Part shown: positions 40,479-50,675 of the stretch, piece by piece
Layout of the letters: each line of letters starts with the position of its first letter
Numbering within the stretch: position 1 is the stretch's first letter
From: Betaproteobacteria bacterium
Lineage (GTDB): Bacteria; Pseudomonadota; Gammaproteobacteria; Burkholderiales; Burkholderiaceae_D
Length of the DNA stretch: 64,000 bases
Assembly: GCA_025362735.1 (NCBI GenBank)
Contig: JANYFL010000029.1
Location: 54,518-118,517, forward strand
Direction of reading: 5' to 3'
Made by a program: the position numbers and the translations under genes
The notes under the pieces: generated by a model
What the model was told of the DNA's origin: nothing
The model's database searches: none
What the model saw: the letters and a program-made list of their open reading frames with translations, nothing else

Positions 40479-41498
40479 TCAGGCTAATTCAGGACGCATG
40501 CCCAGTTTGTTCATCAAGGCACGATCCATTTCGCTTTCGGGATTGCCCGTGGTTAGCAACTTGTCGCCATAGAAAATCGAATTGGCACCAGCCAGAAAGC
40601 ACAGCGATTGAATGGCTTCACCCATTTCCTGACGACCAGCAGACAAACGCACATAACTGCCGGGCATGGTGATACGGGCGACCGCGATGGTACGCACAAA
40701 CTCGAAGGGGTCGAGCGTTTCAGTTCCGTGAAGCGGCGTCCCTTCGACCTGCACCAGATTGTTGATCGGCACCGACTCAGGTGGTGGTTCCATATTCGCC
40801 AGTTGCGCGATCAGTCCGGCACGCTGGGTGCGTGATTCACCCAGGCCGACGATGCCGCCGCAGCAGACATGCATACCCGCATCGCGCACGCGTTCCAGCG
40901 TATCGAGCCGATCCTGATAATCACGCGTGCTGATGATGTCGCCGTAAAACTCCGGGGCCGTGTCCAGATTGTGGTTGTAGTAATCGAGTCCGGCATCGCG
41001 CAGTTGTTCGGCCTGACCTTCCTTCAGCATGCCCAGTGTCGCGCAGGTTTCAAGACCCAGGGCTTTGACCGCCTTGACCATGTCAAGCACCGGTTCAAGA
41101 TCGCGTTGCTTCGGGCCACGCCAGGCGGCACCCATGCAGAAACGCGTTGCCCCCAGACTTTGCGCAGACTTGGCTGCAGCGAGAACCTCATCCAGTGGTA
41201 GCAAGGCCTGACTGGTGACGCCGGTATCGTAACGGGCAGCCTGCGGGCAATAGCCGCAGTCTTCCGGGCATCCACCGGTTTTGATCGACAGCAACGTAGA
41301 TAGTTGAACGGTATTGGCGTCGAAGTGCTGACGGTGCGTGGTCTGGGCGCGAAACAACAAATCATTGAAAGGCAGATCGAACAGCGCTTCAACTTCGGCA
41401 ACGCTCCAGCGTTGAGAACCTTCAACTGCTGCACTGCGTTGCTCGGGGCGATGCAGGACGATAGGCTGGGTTGTGGGTTGGCTTGTTGCTTGAGTCAT
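40479..41498 (-). CDS. bioB: Biotin synthase
   Basis: A 339-residue radical SAM enzyme that inserts sulfur into dethiobiotin. The [4Fe-4S] cysteines are in [12 protein letters not shown] near residues 74-85; other ligands fit [18 protein letters not shown] and [14 protein letters not shown]. First biotin gene of the run, only 38 bases after recN on the same strand, so a separate promoter would have to lie within or near the recN end. Confidence 0.96.
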   Translation of the reverse strand: MTQATSQPTTQPIVLHRPEQRSAAVEGSQRWSVAEVEALFDLPFNDLLFRAQTTHRQHFDANTVQLSTLLSIKTGGCPEDCGYCPQAARYDTGVTSQALLPLDEVLAAAKSAQSLGATRFCMGAAWRGPKQRDLEPVLDMVKAVKALGLETCATLGMLKEGQAEQLRDAGLDYYNHNLDTAPEFYGDIISTRDYQDRLDTLERVRDAGMHVCCGGIVGLGESRTQRAGLIAQLANMEPPPESVPINNLVQVEGTPLHGTETLDPFEFVRTIAVARITMPGSYVRLSAGRQEMGEAIQSLCFLAGANSIFYGDKLLTTGNPESEMDRALMNKLGMRPELA

Positions 41499-41536
41499 GC
41501 TATTTCCTTGAATTCCAATTCATTCTGGCGGCGTTA

Positions 41537-43210
41537 CTACGACATGGCCAACAGTTCTCGAGCATGTTTGCGCGTTGTAGCGGTGATATCGATGCCGCCC
41601 AGCATACGTGCCACTTCATCAATGCGTGCGCTTGGATTCAGCACGGCAATCCGGCTGACCGTACGCACATTTTTGTCTTTGCTGTCCTTGTCAAACGCAA
41701 TTGTAGCTTTGCTGACTGCGAAGTGGGCTTCGCCCTGTGCCGCGACTTGAGGCAAGTGGGTCACACACAACACTTGTCGTGTGCGGCCTAGCTGGCGCAG
41801 GAGTTTGCCGACGACCTCAGCGACCGCGCCGCCAATCCCGCTATCGACTTCATCGAAGATCAGAGTGGGCACCGTTGTTGCCGCACTCGCGATGACTGAA
41901 ATGGCCAGGCTGATGCGAGCCAGTTCGCCACCGGATGCAACCTTGGCGAGCGAGCGCGGTGTGGCGCCGGGATGCGCCGCCACAAGAAATTCGATTTGCT
42001 CCAGACCGCTGGCCGATGGCGTAGCCGGATGCAAGGCGATTTCAAAGCAGCCCCCGCTCATGCTGAGTGACTGCATGCCTTCTGTCACCGCAGCAGCGAG
42101 TTCGCGCGCTGCTTTGGCGCGGACTTTTGAAAGCTTGCTTGCGAGTTGGGTGTACTGCTCTTCTGCAGCCTTTTCCTTTGCGATCAATTCATCCAGATTG
42201 CTCGCGCCCTCGAGGTTAGAGAGTTGTTGGCCTAAGCGCTCGAACTCATCGGTCAGATCATCTGGCTGGATGCGAAATTTGCGTGCGGTCGAATGCAGGG
42301 CAGCGATGCGGGTTTCGACCTCAGCCAGACGTTCGGGATCGAGTTCAATCCGGCCAAGATAATCGTTCAAGCTGTAGACGGCTTCCTGAATTTGAATTTG
42401 CGCGGGTTCCAACACTTCAAGCACCGGCTTGAGTCCCGCGTCGATATCAGCCAGTTGGCTGAGCTTGTGGGTAATGCTCGAAAGTTGTTCCAGCAGAGCA
42501 CCGTCTGCTTCAGACAATCCATTGACCGCCGTTTGCGCCCCTTCGATCAAACTGGCTGCGTGCGACAGGCGCTGATGTTCCTGCTGAATCTCGTCCCATT
42601 CACCGGCTTTTGGGCCGAGCTGTTTTAACTCATTGACCTGCCACTCGATGCGTTCGCGCTCCAGCAGCAAGTTGCGCGCATTGGTTTCGAGTCCTTTTCG
42701 TTGCGCCACGATTTGCTGCCAGATGCGCCAGGCTTCGCCAACTTTGCGGACGTCAGCGAGCAAGCCTGCCTGACTGTCGAGCAGATCGCGTTGTGCATTG
42801 GATCGCAATAGTGATTGATGTGCGTGCTGGCCATGAATGTCGACCAGCAACTCGCCCAGTTCACGTAATTGGGTCAGCGTCGCTGGCGCGCCGTTGATCC
42901 AGGCTTTGGAACGGCCTGCACTGTCAACTGAACGACGCAACAGGGCGCTGCCTTCATTGGTCAGTTCCTGCTCAGCTAGCCAGGCCTCGGCTTCAGAGGT
43001 TGTGGCGAACTCGGCAGAAATGTCGGTGCGTTGTATGCCTTCACGGACGACGCTGGCATCTGCGCGTTCGCCCAGTGTCAGCGCGAGAGCGTCGATAAGA
43101 ATCGATTTGCCTGCGCCGGTTTCACCCGAAAAAACGGTGAAGCCGGGACTGAACTCAAGTTCCAGTTCATCAACAATCACGAAATCACGAATCGCCAGCG
43201 TGCGCAGCAT
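41537..43210 (-). CDS. recN: DNA repair protein RecN
   Basis: A 557-residue SMC-like ATPase for double-strand-break repair. Walker A GETGAGKSILIDAL is near residues 29-42, a long coiled coil spans about 150-370, and the signature and Walker B are in VASGGELARISLAI and LIFDEVDSGIGG. It follows nadK on the same strand after 30 bases, as often seen in proteobacteria. Confidence 0.96.
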   Translation of the reverse strand: MLRTLAIRDFVIVDELELEFSPGFTVFSGETGAGKSILIDALALTLGERADASVVREGIQRTDISAEFATTSEAEAWLAEQELTNEGSALLRRSVDSAGRSKAWINGAPATLTQLRELGELLVDIHGQHAHQSLLRSNAQRDLLDSQAGLLADVRKVGEAWRIWQQIVAQRKGLETNARNLLLERERIEWQVNELKQLGPKAGEWDEIQQEHQRLSHAASLIEGAQTAVNGLSEADGALLEQLSSITHKLSQLADIDAGLKPVLEVLEPAQIQIQEAVYSLNDYLGRIELDPERLAEVETRIAALHSTARKFRIQPDDLTDEFERLGQQLSNLEGASNLDELIAKEKAAEEQYTQLASKLSKVRAKAARELAAAVTEGMQSLSMSGGCFEIALHPATPSASGLEQIEFLVAAHPGATPRSLAKVASGGELARISLAISVIASAATTVPTLIFDEVDSGIGGAVAEVVGKLLRQLGRTRQVLCVTHLPQVAAQGEAHFAVSKATIAFDKDSKDKNVRTVSRIAVLNPSARIDEVARMLGGIDITATTRKHARELLAMS

Positions 43211-43240
43211 TTCAATACAACCGTTTCAATACAAAATAAA

Positions 43241-44137
43241 CTAATGAACAGAGGTAGAAGAAGGATTTTCGTTCCAGTGCAGCTTTTGCCGCAGCGTGGC
43301 GAAATAGCTGTAGCCCACGGGATGCAGGAAGCGCACGGTCATGGGCGCACGTTCAATGACAACACGGTCACCGAGTTGCAATGTCGTGAACGACTGCATG
43401 TCGAAATTGGCGCTGATATCGCGGCCAGCAATAATCGAGATCTCGATTTTGCAGCGATCGGGAATCGCAATCGGACGATTCGACAGCGAATGCGGCGCGA
43501 TCGGCACCAGTACCAGACCGGCCAGACAGGGATGAAGGATGGGGCCATTGGCAGAGAGTGCGTAAGCCGTCGAGCCAGTCGGCGTCGAGACGATCAGGCC
43601 GTCCGAGCGCTGGTTGTACATGAAGCGGCCATCCACGCTGACCGACAACTCCACCATGCCTGACATCCCGCCACGGGAGACCACCACATCGTTGAAGGCC
43701 AGCGCAGAAAAAATGGATTCATCCCGGCCCCGGATGCTGCGTTGAATACTCGCTTGTAACAGACTGCGCTCTTCGGTTTCATATTCGCCTGTGAACATGG
43801 CCGGTAATACCTTCAGCATGTCGTGCAAGGGAATGTCGGTCATGAAGCCGAGCCTTCCCTGATTGATGCCGATCAGCGGTACGTTATAAGGTGCAAGCTG
43901 GCGCGCAATACCGAGCATGGTGCCATCGCCTCCGACCACTACAGCAAGGTTCGCTTCCTTGCCAATTTGTTCGGCGGTCAAAGACGTATAGTTTGCCAAT
44001 TCGGCAATTTTTGCCGTTTCGGGTTCGATGACCACGCGATGGCCGAGGCGGCTGGCGAAATTGGCGATTTCGAGCAAGTGCTGGGCGATACCCTCTGCCT
44101 GATATTTACCGGCGAGAGCGATGGTCAGTTTGCGCAT
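43241..44137 (-). CDS. nadK: NAD kinase
   Basis: A 298-residue NAD kinase making NADP. The [11 protein letters not shown] motif near residues 68-78 carries the catalytic Asp; the family's [22 protein letters not shown] block is near 178-199. Divergent from hrcA, a conserved Burkholderiales arrangement. Confidence 0.95.
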   Translation of the reverse strand: MRKLTIALAGKYQAEGIAQHLLEIANFASRLGHRVVIEPETAKIAELANYTSLTAEQIGKEANLAVVVGGDGTMLGIARQLAPYNVPLIGINQGRLGFMTDIPLHDMLKVLPAMFTGEYETEERSLLQASIQRSIRGRDESIFSALAFNDVVVSRGGMSGMVELSVSVDGRFMYNQRSDGLIVSTPTGSTAYALSANGPILHPCLAGLVLVPIAPHSLSNRPIAIPDRCKIEISIIAGRDISANFDMQSFTTLQLGDRVVIERAPMTVRFLHPVGYSYFATLRQKLHWNENPSSTSVH

Positions 44138-44232
44138 GAGAGTGGGCCTGTCGAGGGTCGAATCGTTGGGCGGACTTGATCGTAGTGAGCGAAGGTCGCT
44201 TCAAATAATGTAAGCGGGGATAGAATAGCAGG

Positions 44233-45252
44233 ATGCTGGATCAACGCGCTCAAACTCTACTGAAGTTCCTGGTTGAACGCCATATTGCCGATGGTCAACC
44301 GGTCGGCTCGCGCGTGCTGTCCAAATTTTCCGGGTTGGAGCTGAGTCCGGCGACGATCCGCAATGTCATGGCGGATCTTGAGGAGATGGGCTTCATCGCC
44401 AGCCCACATACCTCGGCCGGCCGCGTGCCGACACCGCGCGGCTACCGCTTTTTTGTCGATACCTTGTTGACGGCACGCTCGCTCGACGGCGATGCGCCCT
44501 TGCAGCAGCAAGTCGAAGATCGCATTCGACCAGATCAGCCACAACGCGTGATCTCTGCTGCGGCCCAGGTATTGTCGAATCTGTCCCAGTTTGCGGGTGT
44601 AGTCATGTCGCCACGGCGCGTTTCGGCTTTCCGACATGTCGAATTCCTGCGTCTTTCAGAGACGCGCATCCTGCTGATCATAGTCTCGCCTGATGGCGAC
44701 GTGCAAAACCGCATCCTGTTCAGCGAGCATCCGTACACGCAGTCGCAACTGATTGAAGCCGCCAACTTTCTCAATCATCATTTTGCCGGGCTTTCGTTCG
44801 AGGAGATTCGTAACCGCCTGCGTTCCGAATTGCAGGAACTGCGACATGAAATGAGTACCCTGATGGAGGCGGCGGTCGAAGCCGGGTCGGAAGCGATGTC
44901 CGAAGACGATAACGTCGTCATCTCGGGCGAGCGCAATTTGCTGGAAAACGAAGATTTGTCCGCCAATATGGACAAGCTCCGCCAGTTGTTCGCCATGTTC
45001 GACAAGAAAACCGGTCTGTTGCAGTTGCTCGACATTTCCGGTCGGGCGCAGGGTGTCCAGATTTTCATCGGCGGTGAATCCCAATTGGTGCCGATGGATG
45101 ATATGACCGTCATTACCGCACCGTACCGGGTCGATGGACAGATCGTTGGCACGCTCGGCGTCATCGGGCCAACGCGTATGGCCTACGAGCGGGTTATTCC
45201 TATCGTCGATATCACGGCGAAACTCTTGTCTAACGCCCTCAGTCAGCACTAG
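44233..45252 (+). CDS. hrcA: Heat-inducible transcription repressor HrcA
   Basis: A 339-residue repressor of class I heat-shock genes which binds CIRCE operators and is assisted by GroEL. An N-terminal winged helix contains [22 protein letters not shown]; the family's '[15 protein letters not shown]' stretch follows. C-terminal inserted domain is present. I see no CIRCE inverted repeat upstream of this gene. Confidence 0.94.
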   Translation: MLDQRAQTLLKFLVERHIADGQPVGSRVLSKFSGLELSPATIRNVMADLEEMGFIASPHTSAGRVPTPRGYRFFVDTLLTARSLDGDAPLQQQVEDRIRPDQPQRVISAAAQVLSNLSQFAGVVMSPRRVSAFRHVEFLRLSETRILLIIVSPDGDVQNRILFSEHPYTQSQLIEAANFLNHHFAGLSFEEIRNRLRSELQELRHEMSTLMEAAVEAGSEAMSEDDNVVISGERNLLENEDLSANMDKLRQLFAMFDKKTGLLQLLDISGRAQGVQIFIGGESQLVPMDDMTVITAPYRVDGQIVGTLGVIGPTRMAYERVIPIVDITAKLLSNALSQH

Positions 45253-45369
45253 GTCAGCATTGAAGCGAGCTTGATTGAGGTCTAGCCGGTATTTGCCCCG
45301 AAATTTTCGGCTATTGTGGTGATTCTGAAGGGTAATCCGCTGGATGACACGTCCTTTCAGCACAAATCA

Positions 45370-45398
45370 TTGCTTGGGTCTGTGGGTCAAGCTATAAT
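45370..45398 (+). promoter_or_regulatory. Sigma-70 promoter of the rpsP operon
   Basis: TTGCTT (45370-45375) and a perfect TATAAT (45393-45398) are spaced by 17 bases, 80 bases upstream of the rpsP start codon. Confidence 0.75.
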
Positions 45399-45477
45399 CC
45401 AAGGCTTTCCAAATTCCGCCCGAATTTTGGATTCCGGTTTCCCCTATACCTATTGAGCAGCAAGCAAGGACAACATT

Positions 45478-45741
45478 ATGGTCATTCTTCGACTTTCCCG
45501 TGGCGGCGCCAAGAACCGCCCGTTTTACAACCTGGTTGCCACCGATTCGCGTAACCGTCGTGACGGCCGTTTTATCGAGCGCGTCGGGTTCTACAACCCG
45601 GTTGCTTCGGGTAACGACGAGAAGCTCCGCATTTCGCTGGATCGCGTCAAGCATTGGCAAGGCGTTGGCGCACAACTGTCACCCGCTGTCGCCCGTCTGG
45701 TCAAAGAATTCACCAAGACTCAGCCTGTAGCCGCTGCTTAA
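45478..45741 (+). CDS. rpsP: 30S ribosomal protein S16
   Basis: An 87-residue ribosomal protein beginning with the typical [19 protein letters not shown] and containing [20 protein letters not shown] precedes the ATG. First gene of rpsP-rimM-trmD-rplS. Confidence 0.97.
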   Translation: MVILRLSRGGAKNRPFYNLVATDSRNRRDGRFIERVGFYNPVASGNDEKLRISLDRVKHWQGVGAQLSPAVARLVKEFTKTQPVAAA

Positions 45742-45765
45742 TTCTGCTTATAAGTTCGGTAAGCT

Positions 45766-46296
45766 TTGATAGAACAAGCCCCGGCTGACCTGGTTGTGGT
45801 CGGTCACGTGACCGATGCCTGGGGAATCCGTGGGGGTATCAAAATTACTCCGTACGCGCCCGATGCCGAGGCTTTGCTGGGGGTCAAGGAATGGTGGCTG
45901 GATCTGGATGGAATGCAGGCCAGCCATGAAGTATTGAGTGCCAAGGCACATGGCGACAGTATTACAGCCCAGTTGACTGGATTCGCTGATCGGAATGCGG
46001 CAGAGAGGCTGAAAGGCGCACGGGTGGGAATTCCCCGGAGCCGCTTTCCGGTACTCAACGAAGGTGAGTATTACTGGGTCGATTTGATCGGTCTTGAAGT
46101 GGTCAATGAGGCGGGTGAAGTCCTCGGCAGCGTGACCGGTCTGATGGATAACGGTGCGCACCAGATTTTTGAAGTGCGGCAGGTTAGCGGGGAAGATAAG
46201 CCTGTTGAGCGCCTGATTCCGTTTGTCGGCGATTACGTGAAAATGGTCGATCTGACCGCAAAGCGTGTCGTGGTGGATTGGGGTCTGGATTACTGA
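45766..46296 (+). CDS. rimM: Ribosome maturation factor RimM
   Basis: A 176-residue 30S assembly factor that binds S19. [18 protein letters not shown] is the N-terminal barrel signature; the PRC-barrel half has [11 protein letters not shown] and [13 protein letters not shown]. Start is TTG with only a weak ribosome-binding site. Its stop overlaps the trmD start by one base. Confidence 0.93.
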   Translation: MIEQAPADLVVVGHVTDAWGIRGGIKITPYAPDAEALLGVKEWWLDLDGMQASHEVLSAKAHGDSITAQLTGFADRNAAERLKGARVGIPRSRFPVLNEGEYYWVDLIGLEVVNEAGEVLGSVTGLMDNGAHQIFEVRQVSGEDKPVERLIPFVGDYVKMVDLTAKRVVVDWGLDY

Positions 46297-47051
46297 TGGC
46301 GATGCGGTTTGATGTCATCACGCTGTTTCCGCAAATGTTTGCGGCGCTGACCGAATCGGGCATTACGCGACGCGCGCTGGAAGAAAAGTTGTATCAGTTG
46401 CAGACTTGGAATCCGCGTGATTTTACGACTGACAACTACCGCACGGTCGATGACCGGCCTTATGGTGGCGGTCCTGGAATGGTGATGTTGGCCGAGCCGC
46501 TTGAGAAAGCGATCATTGCAGCAAAAGCGGCAGCGAAGGCAGCGACCAGAGTGGTGATGCTGTCGCCGCAAGGCCAGCCACTGACCCAGGCCAAGGTCCT
46601 GGAATTGCTGGAAGCACAGAATTTGATTTTGCTGTGTGGGCGTTACGAAGCGGTTGATGAGCGTTTGTTATCACGTTGTGTCGATGAAGAAATCAGCCTT
46701 GGTGATTTTGTGTTGTCGGGCGGCGAGATTGCTGCGATGGCGTTGATTGACGCAGTGGTGAGGCAGTTACCCGGCGCATTGGGTGACGTGCAATCAGCGG
46801 CGCAGGATTCGTTTGCTGATGTGGAAAGTGGTGGCTTGCTGGATTGTCCGCATTACACGCGCCCTGAAGTATATGAAGGGATGACGGTGCCGGAAGTCCT
46901 GATGAGCGGACATCACGCCCATATCCAGCGCTGGCGCCGCGAGCAGTCTTTGCGGGTGACGCTGGAAAAGCGGCCCGATCTGATTACCAAAGCGCGTCAG
47001 GCGGGAAAATTGAGCAAGCAGGATGAACAGTTTTTAAGCAGTTTGCAGTAA
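46296..47051 (+). CDS. trmD: tRNA (guanine-N1)-methyltransferase
   Basis: A 251-residue SPOUT methyltransferase making m1G37. [13 protein letters not shown] is the family start, so ATG 46296 overlapping the rimM stop is chosen over an upstream start. The trefoil-knot motifs [21 protein letters not shown] and [13 protein letters not shown] are present. Confidence 0.96.
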   Translation: MAMRFDVITLFPQMFAALTESGITRRALEEKLYQLQTWNPRDFTTDNYRTVDDRPYGGGPGMVMLAEPLEKAIIAAKAAAKAATRVVMLSPQGQPLTQAKVLELLEAQNLILLCGRYEAVDERLLSRCVDEEISLGDFVLSGGEIAAMALIDAVVRQLPGALGDVQSAAQDSFADVESGGLLDCPHYTRPEVYEGMTVPEVLMSGHHAHIQRWRREQSLRVTLEKRPDLITKARQAGKLSKQDEQFLSSLQ

Positions 47052-47151
47052 ACGTAGTAGCGTAGGTCCAAGACCTTTTTGTATTAACCCCATCCTCTGC
47101 ACGGCAAACAGAAACAAGACGCCGGGGCAAGATGGTTAACGGAGTATGAAC

Positions 47152-47547
47152 ATGGATTTGATCCAAACTTTAGAGCAAGAAGAAATCGCCCGTCTGGGCA
47201 AAACCATTCCCGACTTCGCCCCTGGCGACACGGTCATCGTGAATGTCAACGTGGTTGAAGGCACGCGCAAGCGCGTGCAGGCGTTTGAAGGTGTGGTTAT
47301 TGCCAAGCGCAATCGCAGCCTGAACTCCAGCTTTATCGTACGCAAAATCTCGAATGGCGAAGGCGTGGAACGTACTTTCCAGTCCTATTCACCGTCGATT
47401 GCCAGCATTGAAGTGAAGCGTCGTGGCGATGTGCGTCGTGCCAAGCTTTATTATTTGCGCGATCGTTCCGGCAAGTCGGCACGTATTCGCGAGAAGCTGA
47501 CCATCAAGAACAAAGATACCAAAGCGGTTGCAGCTGCTGCTGAGTAA
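47152..47547 (+). CDS. rplS: 50S ribosomal protein L19
   Basis: A 131-residue ribosomal protein starting [12 protein letters not shown] with [16 protein letters not shown] and [14 protein letters not shown]. An ATG 6 bases earlier is too near GGAG (2 bases), whereas 47152 has a 7-base spacing. A terminator follows. Confidence 0.95.
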   Translation: MDLIQTLEQEEIARLGKTIPDFAPGDTVIVNVNVVEGTRKRVQAFEGVVIAKRNRSLNSSFIVRKISNGEGVERTFQSYSPSIASIEVKRRGDVRRAKLYYLRDRSGKSARIREKLTIKNKDTKAVAAAAE

Positions 47548-47563
47548 AGTTTGTTCCTTTAAG

Positions 47564-47593
47564 AAAAGCGCGCGCAGTCAGGCGCGCTTTTTT
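47564..47593 (+). terminator. Rho-independent terminator of the rpsP operon
   Basis: Stem AAAAGCGCGC with GCGCGCTTTT, loop GCAGTCAG, continuing into TTTTTTG; 16 bases after rplS. Confidence 0.9.
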
Positions 47594-47617
47594 GTTTGTG
47601 AGTAATCTTGACTCTAT

Positions 47618-48304
47618 ATGGCCATTCCCGCTTTTGACCCGACTGAGTTACCGATCCTGGATGTTTCGGATCGTCCTGCTATTGATCCGGCACAATTGTC
47701 CGAGGCTTGGTTAAGACAGTGCTTTACCCGGCCGCAGGTATGGGAACCCGAGCTGCATGGGGACCCGCACCGGTTTTATCCGGATCGTCCGCTGGTTCCC
47801 GCCGCTGTTTTGCTCCCCATTATCCTGCATGATGCCGGTCTCAATGTCATGCTGACCCAGCGGACTGCTCATCTTTATGATCACGCAGGTCAGATCAGTT
47901 TTCCAGGAGGGCGGGCCGAAGCGGGCGATGCGTCGACTATTGACACGGCCTTGCGCGAAACCGAAGAAGAGGTGGGTCTCGCGCCGCGCCATGTTGAAAT
48001 CGTTGGTCAATTACCGGACTATTTCACAGCCAGCGGTTATCAGGTCACGCCTCTGGTTGGCCTGGTTCGACCACCGTTTGATCTCAAACCCGATAGTTTT
48101 GAAGTCGCCGAAGTGTTTGAAACGCCGTTATCATTTTTGATGAACCCGGCCAATCATCAACGACGCAGTGTGCAACTAGAGCAGGGCCAGCGCACGTTTT
48201 ACACCATGCCCTATCAGCGCTATTTTATCTGGGGCGCTACAGCGGCCATGTTGCGCAATCTGTATTGTTTTCTTGCGGCGCAATTAGAGCGGCATGCAAA
48301 GTAA
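47618..48304 (+). CDS. Nudix hydrolase, CoA pyrophosphatase (NudL/YeaB-like)
   Basis: A 228-residue Nudix protein. The Nudix box GGRAEAGDASTIDTALRETE followed by EEVGL lies near residues 97-121, preceded by the UPF0035-type QRTAHLYDHAGQISFPGG that marks the CoA-diphosphatase subgroup. The expected reaction is hydrolysis of CoA to phosphopantetheine and 3',5'-ADP. Other nucleotide substrates remain possible. Confidence 0.85.
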   Translation: MAIPAFDPTELPILDVSDRPAIDPAQLSEAWLRQCFTRPQVWEPELHGDPHRFYPDRPLVPAAVLLPIILHDAGLNVMLTQRTAHLYDHAGQISFPGGRAEAGDASTIDTALRETEEEVGLAPRHVEIVGQLPDYFTASGYQVTPLVGLVRPPFDLKPDSFEVAEVFETPLSFLMNPANHQRRSVQLEQGQRTFYTMPYQRYFIWGATAAMLRNLYCFLAAQLERHAK

Positions 48305-48405
48305 TGCTGTCCGAGTCGAGGCTCAATTTCTGTAATCATGGGTTTGCAGAGCCTGTCCTTTAGAATAGCAACTGAGGCAGCAGAAAATCATGGGAACCAA
48401 AAAGC

Positions 48406-49449
48406 ATGGGCTTTCTTTCACTGATCATTGCACTGTTAGTTGAGCAGGTACGACCGCTGCAGAATGACAATGCGGCTTATATGGCAGTCCGTAATGTTGC
48501 AGCGGTCCTTGAGCGCAATTTCAACGCCGGAGAAAAGCAGCAGGGCATCCTGGCTTGGCTGCTTCTGGTACTACCACTCACTCTAGGGTCCTGGCTGATT
48601 TTTTATTTGCTGGTGCGCGCACATCCCTTTTTGGGATTGGGTTGGAATGTCTTTATTCTTTACCTGACACTCGGCTTCCGGCAATTCAGCCACTATTACA
48701 CCGACATTCAAATCGCGCTGGCAAATCAGGATCTGATCGAAGCCCGACGCATTCTGACGCAGTGGAAATCCTTGAGGGACGAGAAGTTCTCTGCGGCTGA
48801 TCTGGATATTTCCGAAGTGTCGCGTTTGTCCATAGAAGAAGCGCTGATGGCTTCACACCGTCACGTATTTGGTGTGTTGTTCTGGTTTGTCGTATTGCCT
48901 GGGCCTTGTGGTGCAGTCTTGTATCGCGTGGCCAATTATTTGGCTCGCAATTGGATTAAGAGTCCTGTGCCAGTTTCGAGCAAAGTATCAGAGTCATCCG
49001 AGGCGATTCAGCCCGAAGTGTTCGGACACTTTGCGCAACAGTTCTTCAACTGGATTGACTGGATTCCAGTTCGTTTGAGTGCAATTGGCTTTGCCATTGT
49101 GGGTAATTTTGAAGACGCCATTTTTTGCTGGCGCAATCATGCCGGGCAATGGAAAGACGCATCACAAGGCGTGCTTCTTGCTGCAGGTGGGGGCGCATTA
49201 GGTGTGCGACTTGGAGATACTGAATCTCCGGCAAAAATGGCCGAAATTGAAGTTAGCGATACTGTTATCGAAGCCACACTCGAACCAGCCCCTACTATGG
49301 ATGGCACCGCGGATACAACGGTAGAAATAATGCCGGGTGTCGAAGCGAGTCCGGCAGCAATGCGCAGTGCAGTAGGGCTGGTCTGGCGTTCCATTCTTTT
49401 GTGGCTGATCTTGTTGCTCTTGCTTTCCCTGGCTGGCTTGTTCGGTTGA
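48406..49449 (+). CDS. CobD/CbiB family membrane protein
   Basis: A 347-residue membrane protein with several hydrophobic helices. FLSLIIALLVEQVRPL at the start, FRQFSHYYTDIQIALANQDL and the helical SIEEALMASHRHVFGVLFW resemble the CobD/CbiB (adenosylcobinamide-phosphate synthase) and AmpE-type fold. No cobalamin gene is near it, and the protein is a diverged member seen stand-alone in betaproteobacteria, so the cobalamin reaction should not be assumed. A Thr/Glu-rich segment near 275-310 precedes the last helix. Confidence 0.7.
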   Translation: MGFLSLIIALLVEQVRPLQNDNAAYMAVRNVAAVLERNFNAGEKQQGILAWLLLVLPLTLGSWLIFYLLVRAHPFLGLGWNVFILYLTLGFRQFSHYYTDIQIALANQDLIEARRILTQWKSLRDEKFSAADLDISEVSRLSIEEALMASHRHVFGVLFWFVVLPGPCGAVLYRVANYLARNWIKSPVPVSSKVSESSEAIQPEVFGHFAQQFFNWIDWIPVRLSAIGFAIVGNFEDAIFCWRNHAGQWKDASQGVLLAAGGGALGVRLGDTESPAKMAEIEVSDTVIEATLEPAPTMDGTADTTVEIMPGVEASPAAMRSAVGLVWRSILLWLILLLLLSLAGLFG

Positions 49450-49453
49450 TCCC

Positions 49454-50503
49454 ATGATGCCTCGCTTGAACCGGCGCATCAGTGTTGCGCCGATGATGGA
49501 TTGGACCGATCGCCATTGCCGCGTCTTTCATCGACAATTGACCCGCCATGCCTTGCTGTATACCGAGATGGTGACATCAGGTGCCCTGTTGTATGGCGAT
49601 GTGCCGCGGCATCTCGATTTCGATCCGTTCGAACAGCCCGTTGCGCTTCAACTCGGCGGCAGTGAGCCGGATGATCTGGTCCAATGTGCTCGACTGGGAG
49701 AGCGTTGGGGCTATCGCGAAATCAATCTGAACTGTGGCTGTCCCTCCGAACGAGTTCAGCGTGGGGCTTTCGGCGCCTGCCTGATGGCCGAACCGCAATT
49801 GGTGGCCCATTGTGTCAAGGCGATGCAGGATGCGGCGTCAATCCCGGTTACGGTCAAACATCGTATCGGTATTCGCACGGGACGTGATCAGCGTCAGCAC
49901 GAGCCGGAAGACGATTATGGATTTGTCCGCGATTTTGTTGGGCGGGTTGCCGAAGCGGGCTGCCAGACCTTTATCGTGCATGCTCGCAGCGCCTGGCTTG
50001 ACGGACTCTCTCCCAAAGAGAATCGCGAAATTCCCCCGCTGCGTTATGACTATGCCTATCAATTGAAATCTGATTTTCCCCACCTCGAAATTATTCTTAA
50101 TGGTGGTCTCAAGGTTCGCACCCAAATCGACGATGTACTAACAAGGCTGGATGGCGTGATGATCGGGCGTGAGGCTTATCACAACCCTTACTGGTTGGCG
50201 CAGGTGGATCAAGCCTGGTATGACGCGACTCTACCCATTCCCACGCGACTCGAAATCGTTTTTGCGATGGTGGAATATGCCGATCAACAGATTGCCAAGG
50301 GTGTTCCGCTACGTGTCATTGTTCGTCATATGCTTGGTTTGTACCAGTTCTGCCCCGGAGCCCGATCATGGCGACGTATGTTGAGTGATGCAAAAAATTT
50401 GAATGGCGGCGATTCCAGCTTGCTGCTTCGCGCGCTGCAACTTGTAGAAGACGAAGTTCCCGAAGAATTTCTAACGGATATAGATGGCGTTGAACTGGGG
50501 TAA
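49454..50503 (+). CDS. dusA: tRNA-dihydrouridine(20/20a) synthase DusA
   Basis: A 349-residue flavoenzyme reducing uridine in tRNA D-loops. RRISVAPMMDWTDRHCR is the DusA N-terminus, the catalytic cysteine is in NLNCGCPSERVQRGAFG near residue 96, and HARSAWLDGLSPKENR is another DusA-type block. It starts 4 bases after the CbiB-like gene. Confidence 0.94.
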   Translation: MMPRLNRRISVAPMMDWTDRHCRVFHRQLTRHALLYTEMVTSGALLYGDVPRHLDFDPFEQPVALQLGGSEPDDLVQCARLGERWGYREINLNCGCPSERVQRGAFGACLMAEPQLVAHCVKAMQDAASIPVTVKHRIGIRTGRDQRQHEPEDDYGFVRDFVGRVAEAGCQTFIVHARSAWLDGLSPKENREIPPLRYDYAYQLKSDFPHLEIILNGGLKVRTQIDDVLTRLDGVMIGREAYHNPYWLAQVDQAWYDATLPIPTRLEIVFAMVEYADQQIAKGVPLRVIVRHMLGLYQFCPGARSWRRMLSDAKNLNGGDSSLLLRALQLVEDEVPEEFLTDIDGVELG

Positions 50504-50675
50504 ACAGAGACGACTACTAGATAAACTAGTTTGTACGGTACAAAACTAAGAAAATTATCTAGAAAATAGTGGAAATTTAACGAATTCCATGTATCATTCG
50601 CAACAATTTGTGACATAACTTTCTCAGAAAGAGCGCTTTTTGAAAATTGACCGCTTGATTATTAAAAATGAAGGT

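Noticed and set aside
44138..44232. CIRCE operator upstream of hrcA
   Set aside because: Looked for the TTAGCACTC/GAGTGCTAA inverted repeat and did not find it.
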